Translations under genes and position numbers: made by a program | Notes under the pieces: model-generated | Databases searched by the model: none | Told to the model about the DNA's origin: nothing | The model's input: the letters and a program-made list of their open reading frames with translations, nothing else | In this document: in pieces, positions 8,735 through 20,200 of the stretch | Position numbering within the stretch: position 1 is the first letter of the stretch | How the letters are laid out: every line of letters starts with the position of its first letter | Assembly: GCA_042095375.1 (NCBI GenBank) | Contig: JBELBJ010000014.1 | Coordinates: 1 to 30,708 of the forward strand | Origin: GCA-2715645 sp042095375 | GTDB lineage: Bacteria; Bacteroidota; Bacteroidia; Cytophagales; MED-G16 | DNA length: 30,708 nt | Direction: 5' to 3'

Positions 8735-10093
8735 TTATTGCTTAACTATAGATGGATTAACTAAATCTATATTAGATAAAACATAATTTCCAACCAGTTC
8801 ACCTTGTTTTACTCCATTGTAAATTGCGGGCATGTAATGAATTCCTCCATAAATTCTACTAATTGCAGCTTCATCTGAAGCATCTAAGAATGAATTAAAT
8901 TCTCTGGAAGGAAGACCATATTCAATTTCAGATGTATCTAAAAATTTAAAATTATCTCCTAAAATTTTAGTTAAAATAACAGCCGCTGATCTTGATATAA
9001 CACTATGGCCTGATGTATATTCAGGAAAAGGTGGGGTTTGTAAAAAAGGAATCCAGTCTTCATCAATATATTCATTAATTACTGTTTCTGGCCTTATTAG
9101 AATACTCCTCCACTTTTCATCCCAACAAGCTATGAATGAATCAAATAACCCAATTGAAACCTTCGCATAAGTACTAATAGTTTCAATCATATTGAAATTA
9201 GCTTTTTGAGTAACTATAGATGTAATTCCAATCCAATGACCTCCTGGAGTTATTTTTTTTGTTGCAAACATAGCATGACCTTTGTGATGAGATACATAAG
9301 GATTACAATCCCAAAAGCTTGCAATTTCTTTTTGCTCCTCGGTAAGATTATTTGTAATTTCATATACCTCTATAACCTCTTCATAAAATTTACTTTTTTT
9401 GTTCATATTAAATTCAGTAGGGGGAGAAACTAAAAATTGATCAGAAGAATCTAAAACAAATGTTCTTATTCTATTCCAATGAGGCTCTATTCCTTCCATA
9501 TAATCAGGAGGTGTTGGTTTCCAAGACTCTTTATCTCTTTCAATCGTATATTTTGGATAAGATCTTGTTTGTTTATAATTATCTTTACCAGCCCAACTAA
9601 TTATATGATTAGCAACCAGCTCACCATATTCCAATGATCTATTATATATATCATTAGGAATTCCTTTAGACTTTATTTCTAAATACAAATTTGTCTGAAA
9701 GTCTTCCATTTGATCCTCAGAAAAAATCAAATCTTTTCCTACTATTAAAAAAGCATGAATGCTTGCTAAAGGAAATGAATATTCAAACTTCTGATCGGGT
9801 TTTGGAATATTATCAAGTTGATTTAATTGACCAGCAAAAGATTTATATTCTAAGTGATCATTTATTAATACTTCGTAAGCGGCAATAGTGGGATAAGCAT
9901 AAATTCTAGAAGCAACAGGTGGTGAAAAAATATCATAAACAATAATATCAGAAAGTTTTTTCATCACCTGATGAAAAAGAATTGGATTGTTATAGTAATC
10001 TATATTTTCTCGATATCTTTTATCATTTACTGAACAACTTAAATATGAAAATAAAAAAACTACACTAAAAAAAACAAACTTAATTGTTCTCAT
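8735..10093 (-). CDS. Vanadium-dependent haloperoxidase / PAP2-type phosphatase lipoprotein
   Basis: The fold family covers vanadium haloperoxidases (halide oxidation with H2O2) and PAP2 acid phosphatases, which share one oxyanion site. All site residues are visible: K327 and R334-P335 in KWRSILIRP, the SGH triplet at 361-363 (H363 is the catalytic histidine), and R413 plus H419 in SRIYGGIH, where H419 would bind vanadate or be phosphorylated. The spacing K-x6-RP and R-x5-H is of the haloperoxidase type. A lipoprotein signal (C20 in SYLSC) puts it on the periplasmic or outer face. It overlaps the upstream propeller gene by 4 bases and precedes glpK by 11. Whether it acts as phosphatase or haloperoxidase cannot be told from sequence. 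Confidence 0.87.
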   Translation of the reverse strand: MRTIKFVFFSVVFLFSYLSCSVNDKRYRENIDYYNNPILFHQVMKKLSDIIVYDIFSPPVASRIYAYPTIAAYEVLINDHLEYKSFAGQLNQLDNIPKPDQKFEYSFPLASIHAFLIVGKDLIFSEDQMEDFQTNLYLEIKSKGIPNDIYNRSLEYGELVANHIISWAGKDNYKQTRSYPKYTIERDKESWKPTPPDYMEGIEPHWNRIRTFVLDSSDQFLVSPPTEFNMNKKSKFYEEVIEVYEITNNLTEEQKEIASFWDCNPYVSHHKGHAMFATKKITPGGHWIGITSIVTQKANFNMIETISTYAKVSIGLFDSFIACWDEKWRSILIRPETVINEYIDEDWIPFLQTPPFPEYTSGHSVISRSAAVILTKILGDNFKFLDTSEIEYGLPSREFNSFLDASDEAAISRIYGGIHYMPAIYNGVKQGELVGNYVLSNIDLVNPSIVKQ

Positions 10094-13000
10094 AAACTAT
10101 TTAACTTGTAAAAATTTAACTCATTATCATTTACACCTAACACAAATTTAGTTTTATTTTTATCCAAGTAAAACATTTTTTTTATTTCTCCTCTTACATT
10201 TAATCCACTTTTTTTTTGATCGACATAATCAAATGTCCCGTCACCTTTCCCTTTGAGTAGAATCCCATGATTTGCATCAAAAGAACCAAAGTATGTTGAA
10301 ACAAAGTTTTTATTTCCAAAAATCAATAAATCTAATATATTATCAGAATTAAAATCACAAGTTTCTATTACAGATATAGGTGAAGACTGAGCTATAATTG
10401 GTAATGGTTTTGCTTCAAATTTTTTTCCATTATTAAGAAAAACAAATGATTGAAATTCATTAGCAAATAATATTTTAGAATTATCTAACTGAGATTTTGA
10501 AAAAATATCCTTTATTTCTTGACCAGCAAAATTTTTAAAATATAAAAATTTTCTTTTTAAATAGTTTAATTGTTTTGTTATTTCATCTCTATCTGCCAAA
10601 GGATATTCTTTTCCATTTCTGATATAAGTAACTATTTGCTCAAAGCTTTCATTATTGTCAAAATCATTGATATACATTTTAACTGGAAAGTTTACAGAAG
10701 GTTTAAATTTTATGTTTAATCCGATATTTCCAGCAATTAAATCCATTAAACCATCATTATTAACATCTGCTGATTTAATAGAAAACCACCAACCATTTTT
10801 ATTTAAGCTGTAATTTTTATTATCCTCTATTAAAGATCCTTGAATGTTTTTATAAAATTTTATATCAGACCAATCACCACATACAAAAAGATCCATCCAT
10901 CCATCATTATCTATATCAACCCATGTTGCATCAGTAACCATACCTTGATTTTCAAAAGTAATTTTATCATTTATCCAGAACTTTCCCTTTCCATCATTTT
11001 CCAACAAATAATGTTTTGGTGGGAATCCATATTTTCCAGGAATACTTCTACCTCCTAAAAATAAATCTACATCCCCATCATTATCAAAATCAGAAGCTCT
11101 AACAATAGATCCATTTTGATAAATTTCAGGAAGGGAAAATGTATCTAATTCATAAATTCCTTTATCATTTAAAATATATAATCTATCTCTTATACTTTTA
11201 TACCTTAAAGGAAACTCATTACCACCACTTACAACATATAAATCTAGATCCTTATCATTATCAGCATCAAAAAATAAAGCATCTACATCCTCTGACAAAG
11301 AATCATTATAGATTTCATGATTGTGAACCAAGCTAAAATTTCCATTATCAGTTCCCATGAAAATTCTTGATTTATTAAAAGAGGATGATCCTAAAAATAA
11401 ATCTTGGAAACCATCTAAATTAATATCAGCAACAGCAAGAGCTGGGCCTTCATTAGATAGCATATATGGCATTAATGGTTCTCGATTAAAATCATTAAAA
11501 ATATTTTCTTTATGTAAAATTTTTGGAGTTATTTTTTCTGTATAATCATGAAATATAGCGTTTTTACTTTTATGTGTAATATTATTTTTTAACCTAGCTT
11601 CTTTTTCATATAAATTCAAAATCTTATTTCCTTTTATAGAATATAATTTTTGAGCTTTACCTGAAGGCCATTGAACAAGCATTGAATCTATAATCTCATA
11701 GTTATTTAAACCAAAAACCAACCCTGGTGAAGTTGAAGACAAAAAACCTTTATTAGCAAAATTTTCTTTATACAAAATTTTATTATCTGTCCAAATAGTA
11801 ACTTTTGATCCAATTCCATTTTTATTTAACTTATCACCAATAAAATTTATTGAAATAAAATTTCTTTCTGGATAAAATTCATTTGATTGATTTGAATAGA
11901 TTTTTGCTTTTGAATTTATATTATTTAATATTAAATCTAAATCACCATCATTATCCAAATCTGAATAAGTAGCCCCATTTGAATATCCCTCAAAGTCCAA
12001 CCCCCAATTTTCACTTTCATCAGTAAAATTCAAATTACTATTATTTCTAAAAAGATAGTTTGATACTTTTCCATCTGGCATTTGATCTATTAATTCTAAA
12101 TTTGTTAGTTTAGTTTTATTATCTAAATTTCCACTTATTTGATTATTTGAAATAAAATTTATGTAGTCCATATCATTAGGACGCTTTAAAATTCCATTCG
12201 TAATAAAAATATCATTCAAGCCATCTAAATCAAAATCTTCAATAAGTGTTGACCAGCTCCAATCAGTTGCGTGAATGCCTGACAGTTGAGCAATTTCTGC
12301 AAAATTATCATTTCCTAAATTCAATTGTAAAGTATTTCGAGTGAACTGTTTATTATACCCAAAATCTAATTTCATCTTATATATCTCATATGAATCTTCA
12401 CCTGCTGAACTTTTTAAGACAAATTCATCAGATGGTAACATATCTAAAACTAAAATATCTAATAAACCATCATTATTTACATCTCCAATATCATTTCCCA
12501 TTGAAAATCTTGATGTATGTCTTATATAATCTTCTAAGCTTTCAGAAAAAGTACCATCGCAATTGTTAATATATAAATAATCATTTTCTCTAAAATCATT
12601 AGATATATAAATATCATCGCATCCATCCTTATTTATATCAGAAACAGATACACCAAGTCCATATCCAATGTTGCTACCCAGTATACCTGAACTTTCAGAT
12701 ACATCAGTAAAAAAAGATTTACCATCAACAATATCATGCCTAAAAAGTTTATCACCAGATTTTAAATCTCTCTGAAATCTAATTTTTGAATTTCCATATG
12801 TCATTTCAGAATGAATAGAATGATTTAATAAGTACATATCTAAATCTCCATCATTGTCATAATCAAAAAAAGCAGAATGAGTAGAAAAACCTTCAAAATC
12901 TAACCCATAATCTTGAGCGACTTCAGTAAAAGTTAGGTCCCTATTATTTATATATAATTGATTTTTTCCATTAATATTCTTATAACCGCCTAAACGGTTT

Positions 13001-13383
13001 TGGTAAATATCTAAATATCCATCTCCATTGATATCAATCATTACCACCCCTGTTTTCCAACCACCTGGAGAAGACAAATTTGCTTTTGCAGTGATATCTT
13101 CAAAAATAAAATTTCCTTTATTTAAATATAATTTATTCTCTTCTTGATTAGCAGATAGATATATATCATTCAATCCATCATTATTTACATCTCCTACAGC
13201 TACCCCGCCACCATTATAAAAATATAAATACTCAATTAGATTAAATTCTTCAGTTTGATTCAGTTTATTTTCAAAAATGATATTACTTGTTTTAGGACTG
13301 ATTTCTTTGAAAAGCGTATCTTTTTTTGAACACGATAGTAATGCAACTAATAAAAGAATAATAGATAAATATTGATTTTTCAC
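10090..13383 (-). CDS. VCBS/FG-GAP propeller lipoprotein with UnbV (ASPIC) domain, paralogue 3
   Basis: The 1097-residue lipoprotein (C18 in ALLSC) starts at GTG. Repeated calcium-loop units of the D-x-N/D-x-D-G-x-x-D-I/L type (for example DVNNDGLNDIYLS, DINGDGYLDIY, DYDNDGDLDMYLL, DLDNDGDLDLIL) form two sets of about seven. Between them, around residues 505-590, lies an UnbV/ASPIC-type domain with GIGSKVTIW and IDSMLVQWPSG. This implies two beta-propellers joined by UnbV, as in the CRTAC1-like proteins of marine bacteria. The biochemical role is unknown; binding of glycans or proteins at the surface is usually assumed. It is the most divergent of the three paralogues, 7 bases after its neighbour and overlapping the haloperoxidase-like gene by 4. 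Confidence 0.87.
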   Translation of the reverse strand: MKNQYLSIILLLVALLSCSKKDTLFKEISPKTSNIIFENKLNQTEEFNLIEYLYFYNGGGVAVGDVNNDGLNDIYLSANQEENKLYLNKGNFIFEDITAKANLSSPGGWKTGVVMIDINGDGYLDIYQNRLGGYKNINGKNQLYINNRDLTFTEVAQDYGLDFEGFSTHSAFFDYDNDGDLDMYLLNHSIHSEMTYGNSKIRFQRDLKSGDKLFRHDIVDGKSFFTDVSESSGILGSNIGYGLGVSVSDINKDGCDDIYISNDFRENDYLYINNCDGTFSESLEDYIRHTSRFSMGNDIGDVNNDGLLDILVLDMLPSDEFVLKSSAGEDSYEIYKMKLDFGYNKQFTRNTLQLNLGNDNFAEIAQLSGIHATDWSWSTLIEDFDLDGLNDIFITNGILKRPNDMDYINFISNNQISGNLDNKTKLTNLELIDQMPDGKVSNYLFRNNSNLNFTDESENWGLDFEGYSNGATYSDLDNDGDLDLILNNINSKAKIYSNQSNEFYPERNFISINFIGDKLNKNGIGSKVTIWTDNKILYKENFANKGFLSSTSPGLVFGLNNYEIIDSMLVQWPSGKAQKLYSIKGNKILNLYEKEARLKNNITHKSKNAIFHDYTEKITPKILHKENIFNDFNREPLMPYMLSNEGPALAVADINLDGFQDLFLGSSSFNKSRIFMGTDNGNFSLVHNHEIYNDSLSEDVDALFFDADNDKDLDLYVVSGGNEFPLRYKSIRDRLYILNDKGIYELDTFSLPEIYQNGSIVRASDFDNDGDVDLFLGGRSIPGKYGFPPKHYLLENDGKGKFWINDKITFENQGMVTDATWVDIDNDGWMDLFVCGDWSDIKFYKNIQGSLIEDNKNYSLNKNGWWFSIKSADVNNDGLMDLIAGNIGLNIKFKPSVNFPVKMYINDFDNNESFEQIVTYIRNGKEYPLADRDEITKQLNYLKRKFLYFKNFAGQEIKDIFSKSQLDNSKILFANEFQSFVFLNNGKKFEAKPLPIIAQSSPISVIETCDFNSDNILDLLIFGNKNFVSTYFGSFDANHGILLKGKGDGTFDYVDQKKSGLNVRGEIKKMFYLDKNKTKFVLGVNDNELNFYKLNSL

Positions 13384-13390
13384 TTATTAT

Positions 13391-16300
13391 TTATTGATTT
13401 TTTAACTGATATGTTTGAATTTTTTCATCGTTATTTAATACAAATAAATAATTATCAATACTTAAAAATTCCCTTACCTGTCCAACAAAATTTATTCCAG
13501 ATTCAATTGAATTCATTTTTTTAAATTTACCGTCTTTATCGCCTAACAAGACTAGCCCATATTGAGCATCATACTTACCCATCTCAGGCTTAACTCTATA
13601 TAAATTCCCTCCAATTAAAACATCCTTAAAAGAATCATTATTATAATCAGCTATACTTATTGCATTAGTTGTTGAAAATTGCACATCAACTGGAAGAATA
13701 GTCTTCTTAAAACTCAAAGAATCATCACTAATATATATTGACGTTTCAAGATCAAATACCTTATTTATTTTACTATTATTAATTTTTTCTTGATCAAAAA
13801 TATCATTTACAGTTTGATTTTTATAATTTTCATATTTTAGATATTTCTTTTTTAAAATTGGCATTTGCATAACTAAATCATGACGCAAAGAAATAGGATA
13901 GGATTCATCCCCATTATACTGGAAAATAATTTGCTCAATATCTCCATTATCATCAAAATCATTTACATACATTAAAAGTGGTTTTTGATCATCCGCCTTA
14001 AACCTTGAGTTTAAACCATGATTTCCAACTACCAAATCTGGTAAAGAGTCTCCATTAAAATCATCATATTCAATAACATTCCACCAACCACTAGAGTTTT
14101 TTAGAGATGAATTTTCTGCCTTATAATATTTTCCATTTATATTTTCAAAAATAGTAATTGGCATCCAATGACCTACTACAACAAGATCCATATCTTTATC
14201 ATTATCTATATCAAGCCATTTTGCATCAGTAACCATTCCTAAATTATTTAAACTTTCTGCTATTTTATTAGTAACATTAGTAAAGTTACCCTTCCCATCA
14301 TTTTTTAAAATGTAGCTACTAGCTGATAAGCCGTAATTTTGAGGAATTAATCTAATTCCAACAAATAAATCATAATCACCATCATTATCGAAATCAGATA
14401 TCTCAACTACCGAAGAGCTTTCAAACTTATCATTTGGGAAAATCTTATCTGTTTTTGTAAAATTATTATTACCTGAATTAATATATAATCTATCGGCCAA
14501 GGCAGTAGAAAATTCTGAAAATTCACTTCCGCCACTTGCAACATATAAATCTATAAAATCATCATCATTAGCATAAAAAAATTTGCAATCTACATCTTCT
14601 GAGTTTTTATCTTTTTGAAAAATATTCAGTTCTAATTTTTCAAACTTTCCTTTACTCTGTTGAATATATAATACCCCAGGATACCCATACGCTCCACCTA
14701 TAAACACATCTTCTTTACCATCATTGTTTATGTCTCCTTTACAAATACATGGGCCTTCTGTAGAATTCATATGAAAAAGAAGCCTATCTTTATCAAAATC
14801 CACATAATAATTTTCATTGTGTTTGTAATTAATTGGACCTAAAGAATCAACTTCAAGAAACAAACTATTATTTTTTTCTTTATTATAATAATATTTTTCT
14901 TCTATATCTGTTTCATAAAAAACTATGGTTTGATCAACATCTAAATTTTTCGCTATTGTAATTTTATCAGATGGCCAAACAATATGTAATGAGTCTATTT
15001 TTTGATTTCTACCTAATCCAAATAATAATCTATGATCAACTGTAGACTGAAAACCTCTGATGGGCATTTGTTCTTTATAAAACTTTTCTCCATTAATATA
15101 AATGGTTACTTTGGCTCCGATAGCATAAGGATTATCTTCTTTACCATCAAGAATCAGTTTTAAAAAATGATTATCGGGATACATTTTATCAGTATTATTT
15201 TTGTATAAAAACAGATCCATATTTACATTATTAACTATTAAATCATAATCACCATCGTTATCTAGATCGGCATAAGCAGAGCCATTTGAAAAACTTGGTT
15301 TATCTAAACCTAATTTTGATGAAAGATTTTCAAATTTTAAATCACCTTTATTAATAAAACCATAGTTTGAAACTGGCTCAGAAGGAATATAGCTGATAAG
15401 TGTTTTATAATCTACCTTATTTGAGGATGTAATTCTTTTTACAACTTCATCTTGAGTGACATATTGTAAAAAATCTTGATTGGTTAAGTCTCTATAAATT
15501 CCATTTGCAACAAATATATCTTTTAAACCATCATTTTGAAAATCAAACATAAGAGCTCCCCAACTCCAATCTGTTGCTTCAACTCCTGCAAGTCTTCCTA
15601 TCTCACTAAATGACTCTCCAAAATTATTAAGCTGAAGTGTATTTCTAGTAAATTGATGCCAGTAACCATTATTGAAACCATATTGATACCTATCCCAACT
15701 ATCAAATGTTGTAACAGTTTTAACCCTATCATCAGGCTCTGGTAACATATCGGTAACAAAAATATCAGAATATCCATCATTATTTATATCTGCTAAATCG
15801 GCCCCCATAGATGCAGCACTAACACTTCTAATTTGTTTTTCTAATACTTCATTAAACCCGCCATTCTTATCATTTATATAAAGATAATCCCTTTCAAAAA
15901 AGTCATTAGAAACATAAATATCTAACCATCCATCTTTATCTATGTCTCCAACTGTTACACCCAAACCAAAGCCAATAACACTTCCATAAATACCAGCCTC
16001 TTCACTTACATCAATAAACTTACCATCAACATTTTTAAAGAGCTTATCTCCTCCAACAAAATCTCTTTTTGGTCTTTCATTTTTTTTTAAATTAAAGCTA
16101 CCAATAGCCTGATAAGAATTATTTAAAAGATACATATCAAGATCACCATCTTTATCATAATCAAAAAAAGCTGCATGGGTTGAAAATCCCATATCGTCTA
16201 ATCCAAATTCCTTAGCCATCTCAGTAAAAGTTTGATCACCATTATTAATGAACAATTCATTTTGTTTATTATCACCTTCAATATCACCCGAATTGCATAC

Positions 16301-16687
16301 ATATATATCTAAAAACCCATCTGCATTGACATCAGCAATACTTACTCCAGTACTCCAAGACTTAGTCCCTCCAACACCAGCTTCATCAGTAATATCTTTA
16401 AATTTCATATCACCCAAATTAAGATATAGCTTGTTAGAATTTAAATTAGAGGTAAGATAAATATCAAGTAAATTATCGTTATTAATATCAATAACACCTA
16501 CACCTCCTCCATTAAAATAATTTCTATAAGTGAAAATATTAAAATCATCATCATAGCTTAAATCATTTGAAAAATAAACTCCTGATTCTCTATTGGATAA
16601 TTTTGAAAATAACTTGTCTTCTTTTTTGTTTACACATGCAGTAAAAATTATAAAAAAGGTTAAAACAAGAAAAATATTTTTTTTCAT
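13391..16687 (-). CDS. VCBS/FG-GAP propeller lipoprotein with UnbV (ASPIC) domain, paralogue 2
   Basis: The 1098-residue lipoprotein (C18 in FTAC) has the same plan as its two neighbours. A first set of DxDxDG propeller loops (such as DINNDNLLDIYLT, DVNADGFLDIYVC, DYDKDGDLDMYLL) is followed by an UnbV-type domain near residues 505-590 (AIGAKVTIYING, IDSLHIVWPS). A second loop set follows (DINNDGKEDVFIGG, DFDNDGDYDLFVG, DIDNDKDMDLVVVG). Segments such as ATDWSWGALMFD and KDIFVANGIYRD are nearly the same in paralogue 1, so these two are the closest pair. The start is ATG, overlapping the small lipoprotein gene upstream by 4 bases; paralogue 3 begins 7 bases after its stop. The role is unknown beyond a likely surface location. 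Confidence 0.87.
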   Translation of the reverse strand: MKKNIFLVLTFFIIFTACVNKKEDKLFSKLSNRESGVYFSNDLSYDDDFNIFTYRNYFNGGGVGVIDINNDNLLDIYLTSNLNSNKLYLNLGDMKFKDITDEAGVGGTKSWSTGVSIADVNADGFLDIYVCNSGDIEGDNKQNELFINNGDQTFTEMAKEFGLDDMGFSTHAAFFDYDKDGDLDMYLLNNSYQAIGSFNLKKNERPKRDFVGGDKLFKNVDGKFIDVSEEAGIYGSVIGFGLGVTVGDIDKDGWLDIYVSNDFFERDYLYINDKNGGFNEVLEKQIRSVSAASMGADLADINNDGYSDIFVTDMLPEPDDRVKTVTTFDSWDRYQYGFNNGYWHQFTRNTLQLNNFGESFSEIGRLAGVEATDWSWGALMFDFQNDGLKDIFVANGIYRDLTNQDFLQYVTQDEVVKRITSSNKVDYKTLISYIPSEPVSNYGFINKGDLKFENLSSKLGLDKPSFSNGSAYADLDNDGDYDLIVNNVNMDLFLYKNNTDKMYPDNHFLKLILDGKEDNPYAIGAKVTIYINGEKFYKEQMPIRGFQSTVDHRLLFGLGRNQKIDSLHIVWPSDKITIAKNLDVDQTIVFYETDIEEKYYYNKEKNNSLFLEVDSLGPINYKHNENYYVDFDKDRLLFHMNSTEGPCICKGDINNDGKEDVFIGGAYGYPGVLYIQQSKGKFEKLELNIFQKDKNSEDVDCKFFYANDDDFIDLYVASGGSEFSEFSTALADRLYINSGNNNFTKTDKIFPNDKFESSSVVEISDFDNDGDYDLFVGIRLIPQNYGLSASSYILKNDGKGNFTNVTNKIAESLNNLGMVTDAKWLDIDNDKDMDLVVVGHWMPITIFENINGKYYKAENSSLKNSSGWWNVIEYDDFNGDSLPDLVVGNHGLNSRFKADDQKPLLMYVNDFDDNGDIEQIIFQYNGDESYPISLRHDLVMQMPILKKKYLKYENYKNQTVNDIFDQEKINNSKINKVFDLETSIYISDDSLSFKKTILPVDVQFSTTNAISIADYNNDSFKDVLIGGNLYRVKPEMGKYDAQYGLVLLGDKDGKFKKMNSIESGINFVGQVREFLSIDNYLFVLNNDEKIQTYQLKNQ

Positions 16688-17250
16688 GATCCAATATTTT
16701 GATTAATGGTTTTAGAAATTGATAAGTCAGTAAATCTAACTCTAACATCTCTATCGTCAATAATAGAAATTGTTATTCTTCTGTTTCCTTGAACCATTAC
16801 ATATAATTTTTTATCGTTTTCTCCTTTAACAGCTAAAAAAGAACCTCCATACCAAGATTCTAAAAGTTGTTTAACATCATCTAATAAAATATTAGAAAAT
16901 CTATCGCGATTCCATGGAGCCCAACCCACGTATGAAAAAGTAGAAAGCATCATATAAACTTTATTTTCATGAAATTTAGGATAAAATAACATTTCAGTAT
17001 CATACCTAACCCCTTCTTTAATCAAATATTTTACAGAAGAATTTGAGGGCCCCTCTTTTACAACCTCCTGTTTATTCAGTTCCCAGCATCTATCATAAAA
17101 TTCTTTTGAAGTCATACCAAAATGTAGATCAAAAAAAATAGAGTCGTATCTTATACCGCTATTTAGTTCTGTTTTCTCTATATCATAATAAGAATGCTTA
17201 CAAGCATAAATGAAAATGAAAAGCGAAAAAATATAAAATTTAACTTTCAT
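16684..17250 (-). CDS. Small lipoprotein of unknown function
   Basis: I do not recognise a family. The 188-residue product has a lipoprotein signal with C17 in IYAC, then a mostly polar domain with several aromatic residues (YVGWAPWNRDRF near residue 112, ESWYGGSFLAVKG near 131) and a beta-rich C-terminal part (YVMVQGNRRITISIIDDRDVR). There are no DxDxDG loops, so it is not a fragment of the propeller genes. It overlaps both neighbours by 4 bases (ATGA type), which ties its expression to the two ~1100-residue propeller lipoproteins on either side. It may be a partner of those proteins; this is inference from position only. Confidence 0.75.
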   Translation of the reverse strand: MKVKFYIFSLFIFIYACKHSYYDIEKTELNSGIRYDSIFFDLHFGMTSKEFYDRCWELNKQEVVKEGPSNSSVKYLIKEGVRYDTEMLFYPKFHENKVYMMLSTFSYVGWAPWNRDRFSNILLDDVKQLLESWYGGSFLAVKGENDKKLYVMVQGNRRITISIIDDRDVRVRFTDLSISKTINQNIGS

Positions 17251-20200
17251 TGATTTAATTTTAAAACTTTTAAAGAATCATTATTTAATGCAAAAATAAA
17301 ATTTTCTTCTTTTTTTCTTTTTAATTTAATTATATCTCTTAATTGTCCCCTAATAAATATTCCGGAATTATTATTATTTAAATATTTAAAATTACCTCTT
17401 CCATCACCCAAATATGTAGATACATAGCTCGCATCATGAATTCCAATTTCAGGTTTTATTCTATATTGATTTCCCCCCATTATTATATCCTTATTTCCAT
17501 CTAAATTAATATCCTCTGAAATTATTGCATATACCGGAGAGAATTGAGATTGAAAAGGAAGATCAATTTCAGAAAAGTTAATCCCTTTATTATTTATCCA
17601 TAAAGAAGTATTAAGCTTATATGTATATAGCTTAAGAGATGAGCTTAATATATCTTCTTCAAATAAATCAAAAAGCTTTTCATTTTTATAATTCTCAAAT
17701 TTTAAATATTTCTTTTTTAAACTAGGTATTTGCATCCATAAATCCTTTAATTGAACAATAGGATATAAACTTTTATCTCTATACATTCCTAGTATTTGTT
17801 CAATATTTCCATTATTATCAAAGTCATTTACTAACATCGTTAGAGGATATTTTTCACTTGCTTTTAGTCTTGAGTTTAAGCCATGATTTCCTATTACGAT
17901 ATCTTGGTAACCATCATTGTTAACGTCAGAAACTTCAATTGTGTGATTCAAACCATTTGTTTTATCAAAACCATATTCGATAGACCTATCAACCAAACTA
18001 TCTCCAGTATTTAAAAAAATTTTTATTGGCATCCATTCTCCGACAACTATCAAATCATCATCATTATCATTATCTAAATCGACCCACTTTGAATCGGTAA
18101 CCATTCCTAAAAACTTAAATGAAGGAGCAATAGAATCCGATTGATTTGAAAAAATACCTTTTCCATTATTAGTAAACAAAAAACTACTAGAAGGAATACC
18201 ATAAATATTAGATTCAAGCCTTCCTCCAACAAATAAATCATAATCTCCATCTTTATCAAAATCAGAATACGAAACAGTAGAAGTACTTTGAAATGGCATT
18301 CCTATAGGAAACGTTTGTTCTGATTTAATAAATTTACCATTTCCATCTCCATAATATAATCTATCAAATAAATCCGTTGAAAACTCATTGAATTCATTCC
18401 CTCCACTAGTTACATAAATATCATTTTTACCATCATTATTTGCATCAAAAATAACACAATCTGTATCCTCAGAGTTTTTATTAGATTCAAATGGTTTTTC
18501 TATTTTATCAAACTTACCATTAGGTTTTTGTATAAATATAGATGAGATGAATCCTTTTGAGTTTCCAACAAAAAAGTCTTCTAAAGAGTCTGAATTAATA
18601 TAGCCTTTGCATAAACAAGGTGTTTCATTTGAACTCATTGTAAATAAAAGTCTTTGTCTATCAAAATCAACAAAATCGTTTTCTTTATGAACAAAATCAA
18701 TACTATAATTATCTTCAGCTTTATTAAACAGAGTTCTTTTTTTAACTAAACTTTTTTCTTCATTTTTTTTATTTGAATGTTTTTGATTTAAATAAATACT
18801 TTGGTTAGTATTTATATTAGTTAGCAAACTTTCATTTTGATTAGGCCATATAATTTTAATGGTATCTATACTAGACAAAGTATCCAAACCAAAAAATAAC
18901 CTATAGTCCACAGAAGATTGAAATCCTCTCATTGGATTTAGCTCTTGATAATATATTCTATTATTATGCTTGAGTATAACTTTAGATCCAATAGCTTTTG
19001 AGTTTTTTCCTTCTCCTATTAAGGAAAAAGATAAGAAATTGTTTTCTGGATTTAATTTTTCAGAAAGATTTTGATATACAAAGGAATTCATATTTACATT
19101 ATTTAAAACCAAGTCAAGATCACCATCATTATCCAAATCACCATAGGCTGATCCATTAGAAAAAGTAGGTTCAGAAAAACCATATTCATCACTTACATCA
19201 CTAAAGCTGAGATCACCTAAATTTTTAAAAGCAAAATTAGGAATAGGTTCACTAGGAATCATATCAATTAACTTAGTTATAACATTCTTTTCTGTTTTAA
19301 TCATATTTGAAATAATAGATGGATTAGCCATAAAATTAACATAATCCTGATCTAACAAATCTTTGTATATGCCATTCGCAACAAAAATATCTTTAAAGCC
19401 ATCCTTATCCATATCGAATATCAATGCACCCCAACTCCAATCTGTAGCATCTACTCCAGCAATTCTAGAAATATCAGAAAAAGAGTTATTGCCATTATTT
19501 AATTGCAATACATTTCTGCTAAATTGGTGATAGTAACCCTGGTCAAGAGAAAACTGATACTTATCCCAACTATCGTAAACTGTTTTAGACATAATTCTAT
19601 CATGACGAATAGGAAGCATTTCCGTTACAAATATTTCACTATTTCCATCATTATTAATATCGGACATATCTGCACCCATGGAACCCATAGATAATTCAGT
19701 CATATAGTCTTCTAAAGATTCTTTAAAGGTTCCATCTTGATTATTTATATATAAATAATCTTTTTCAAAAAAATCATTAGAAACATAAATATCAGGCCAA
19801 TCATCCATATTCACATCACCAATTGTAACTCCTAAACCAAAACCTATTGCACTAGTATATATTCCTGATTCCTCAGAAACATCTACAAAAATATTATTTT
19901 CGTTCCTATACAATTTATTACCTCCAGATTTATTTGGAATATTTCGTTGATCTTTTCTTAAGTCAAAACCAACTCCAACAGAACGAATAGTATTATTAAG
20001 TAAATAACAATCCAAATCCCCATCCTTATCATAGTCAAAAAAAGCAGCGTGAGTAGAAAGACCGTTATTATCTAGACCATATTGTTTTGACATTTCAGTA
20101 AATGTCAAATCACCATTATTTATAAATAATTCGTTATGTCTATTGTTATTTTTAGAAGGAGGACCAGATTTGCAAACATAAATATCTAAATAACCATCAT

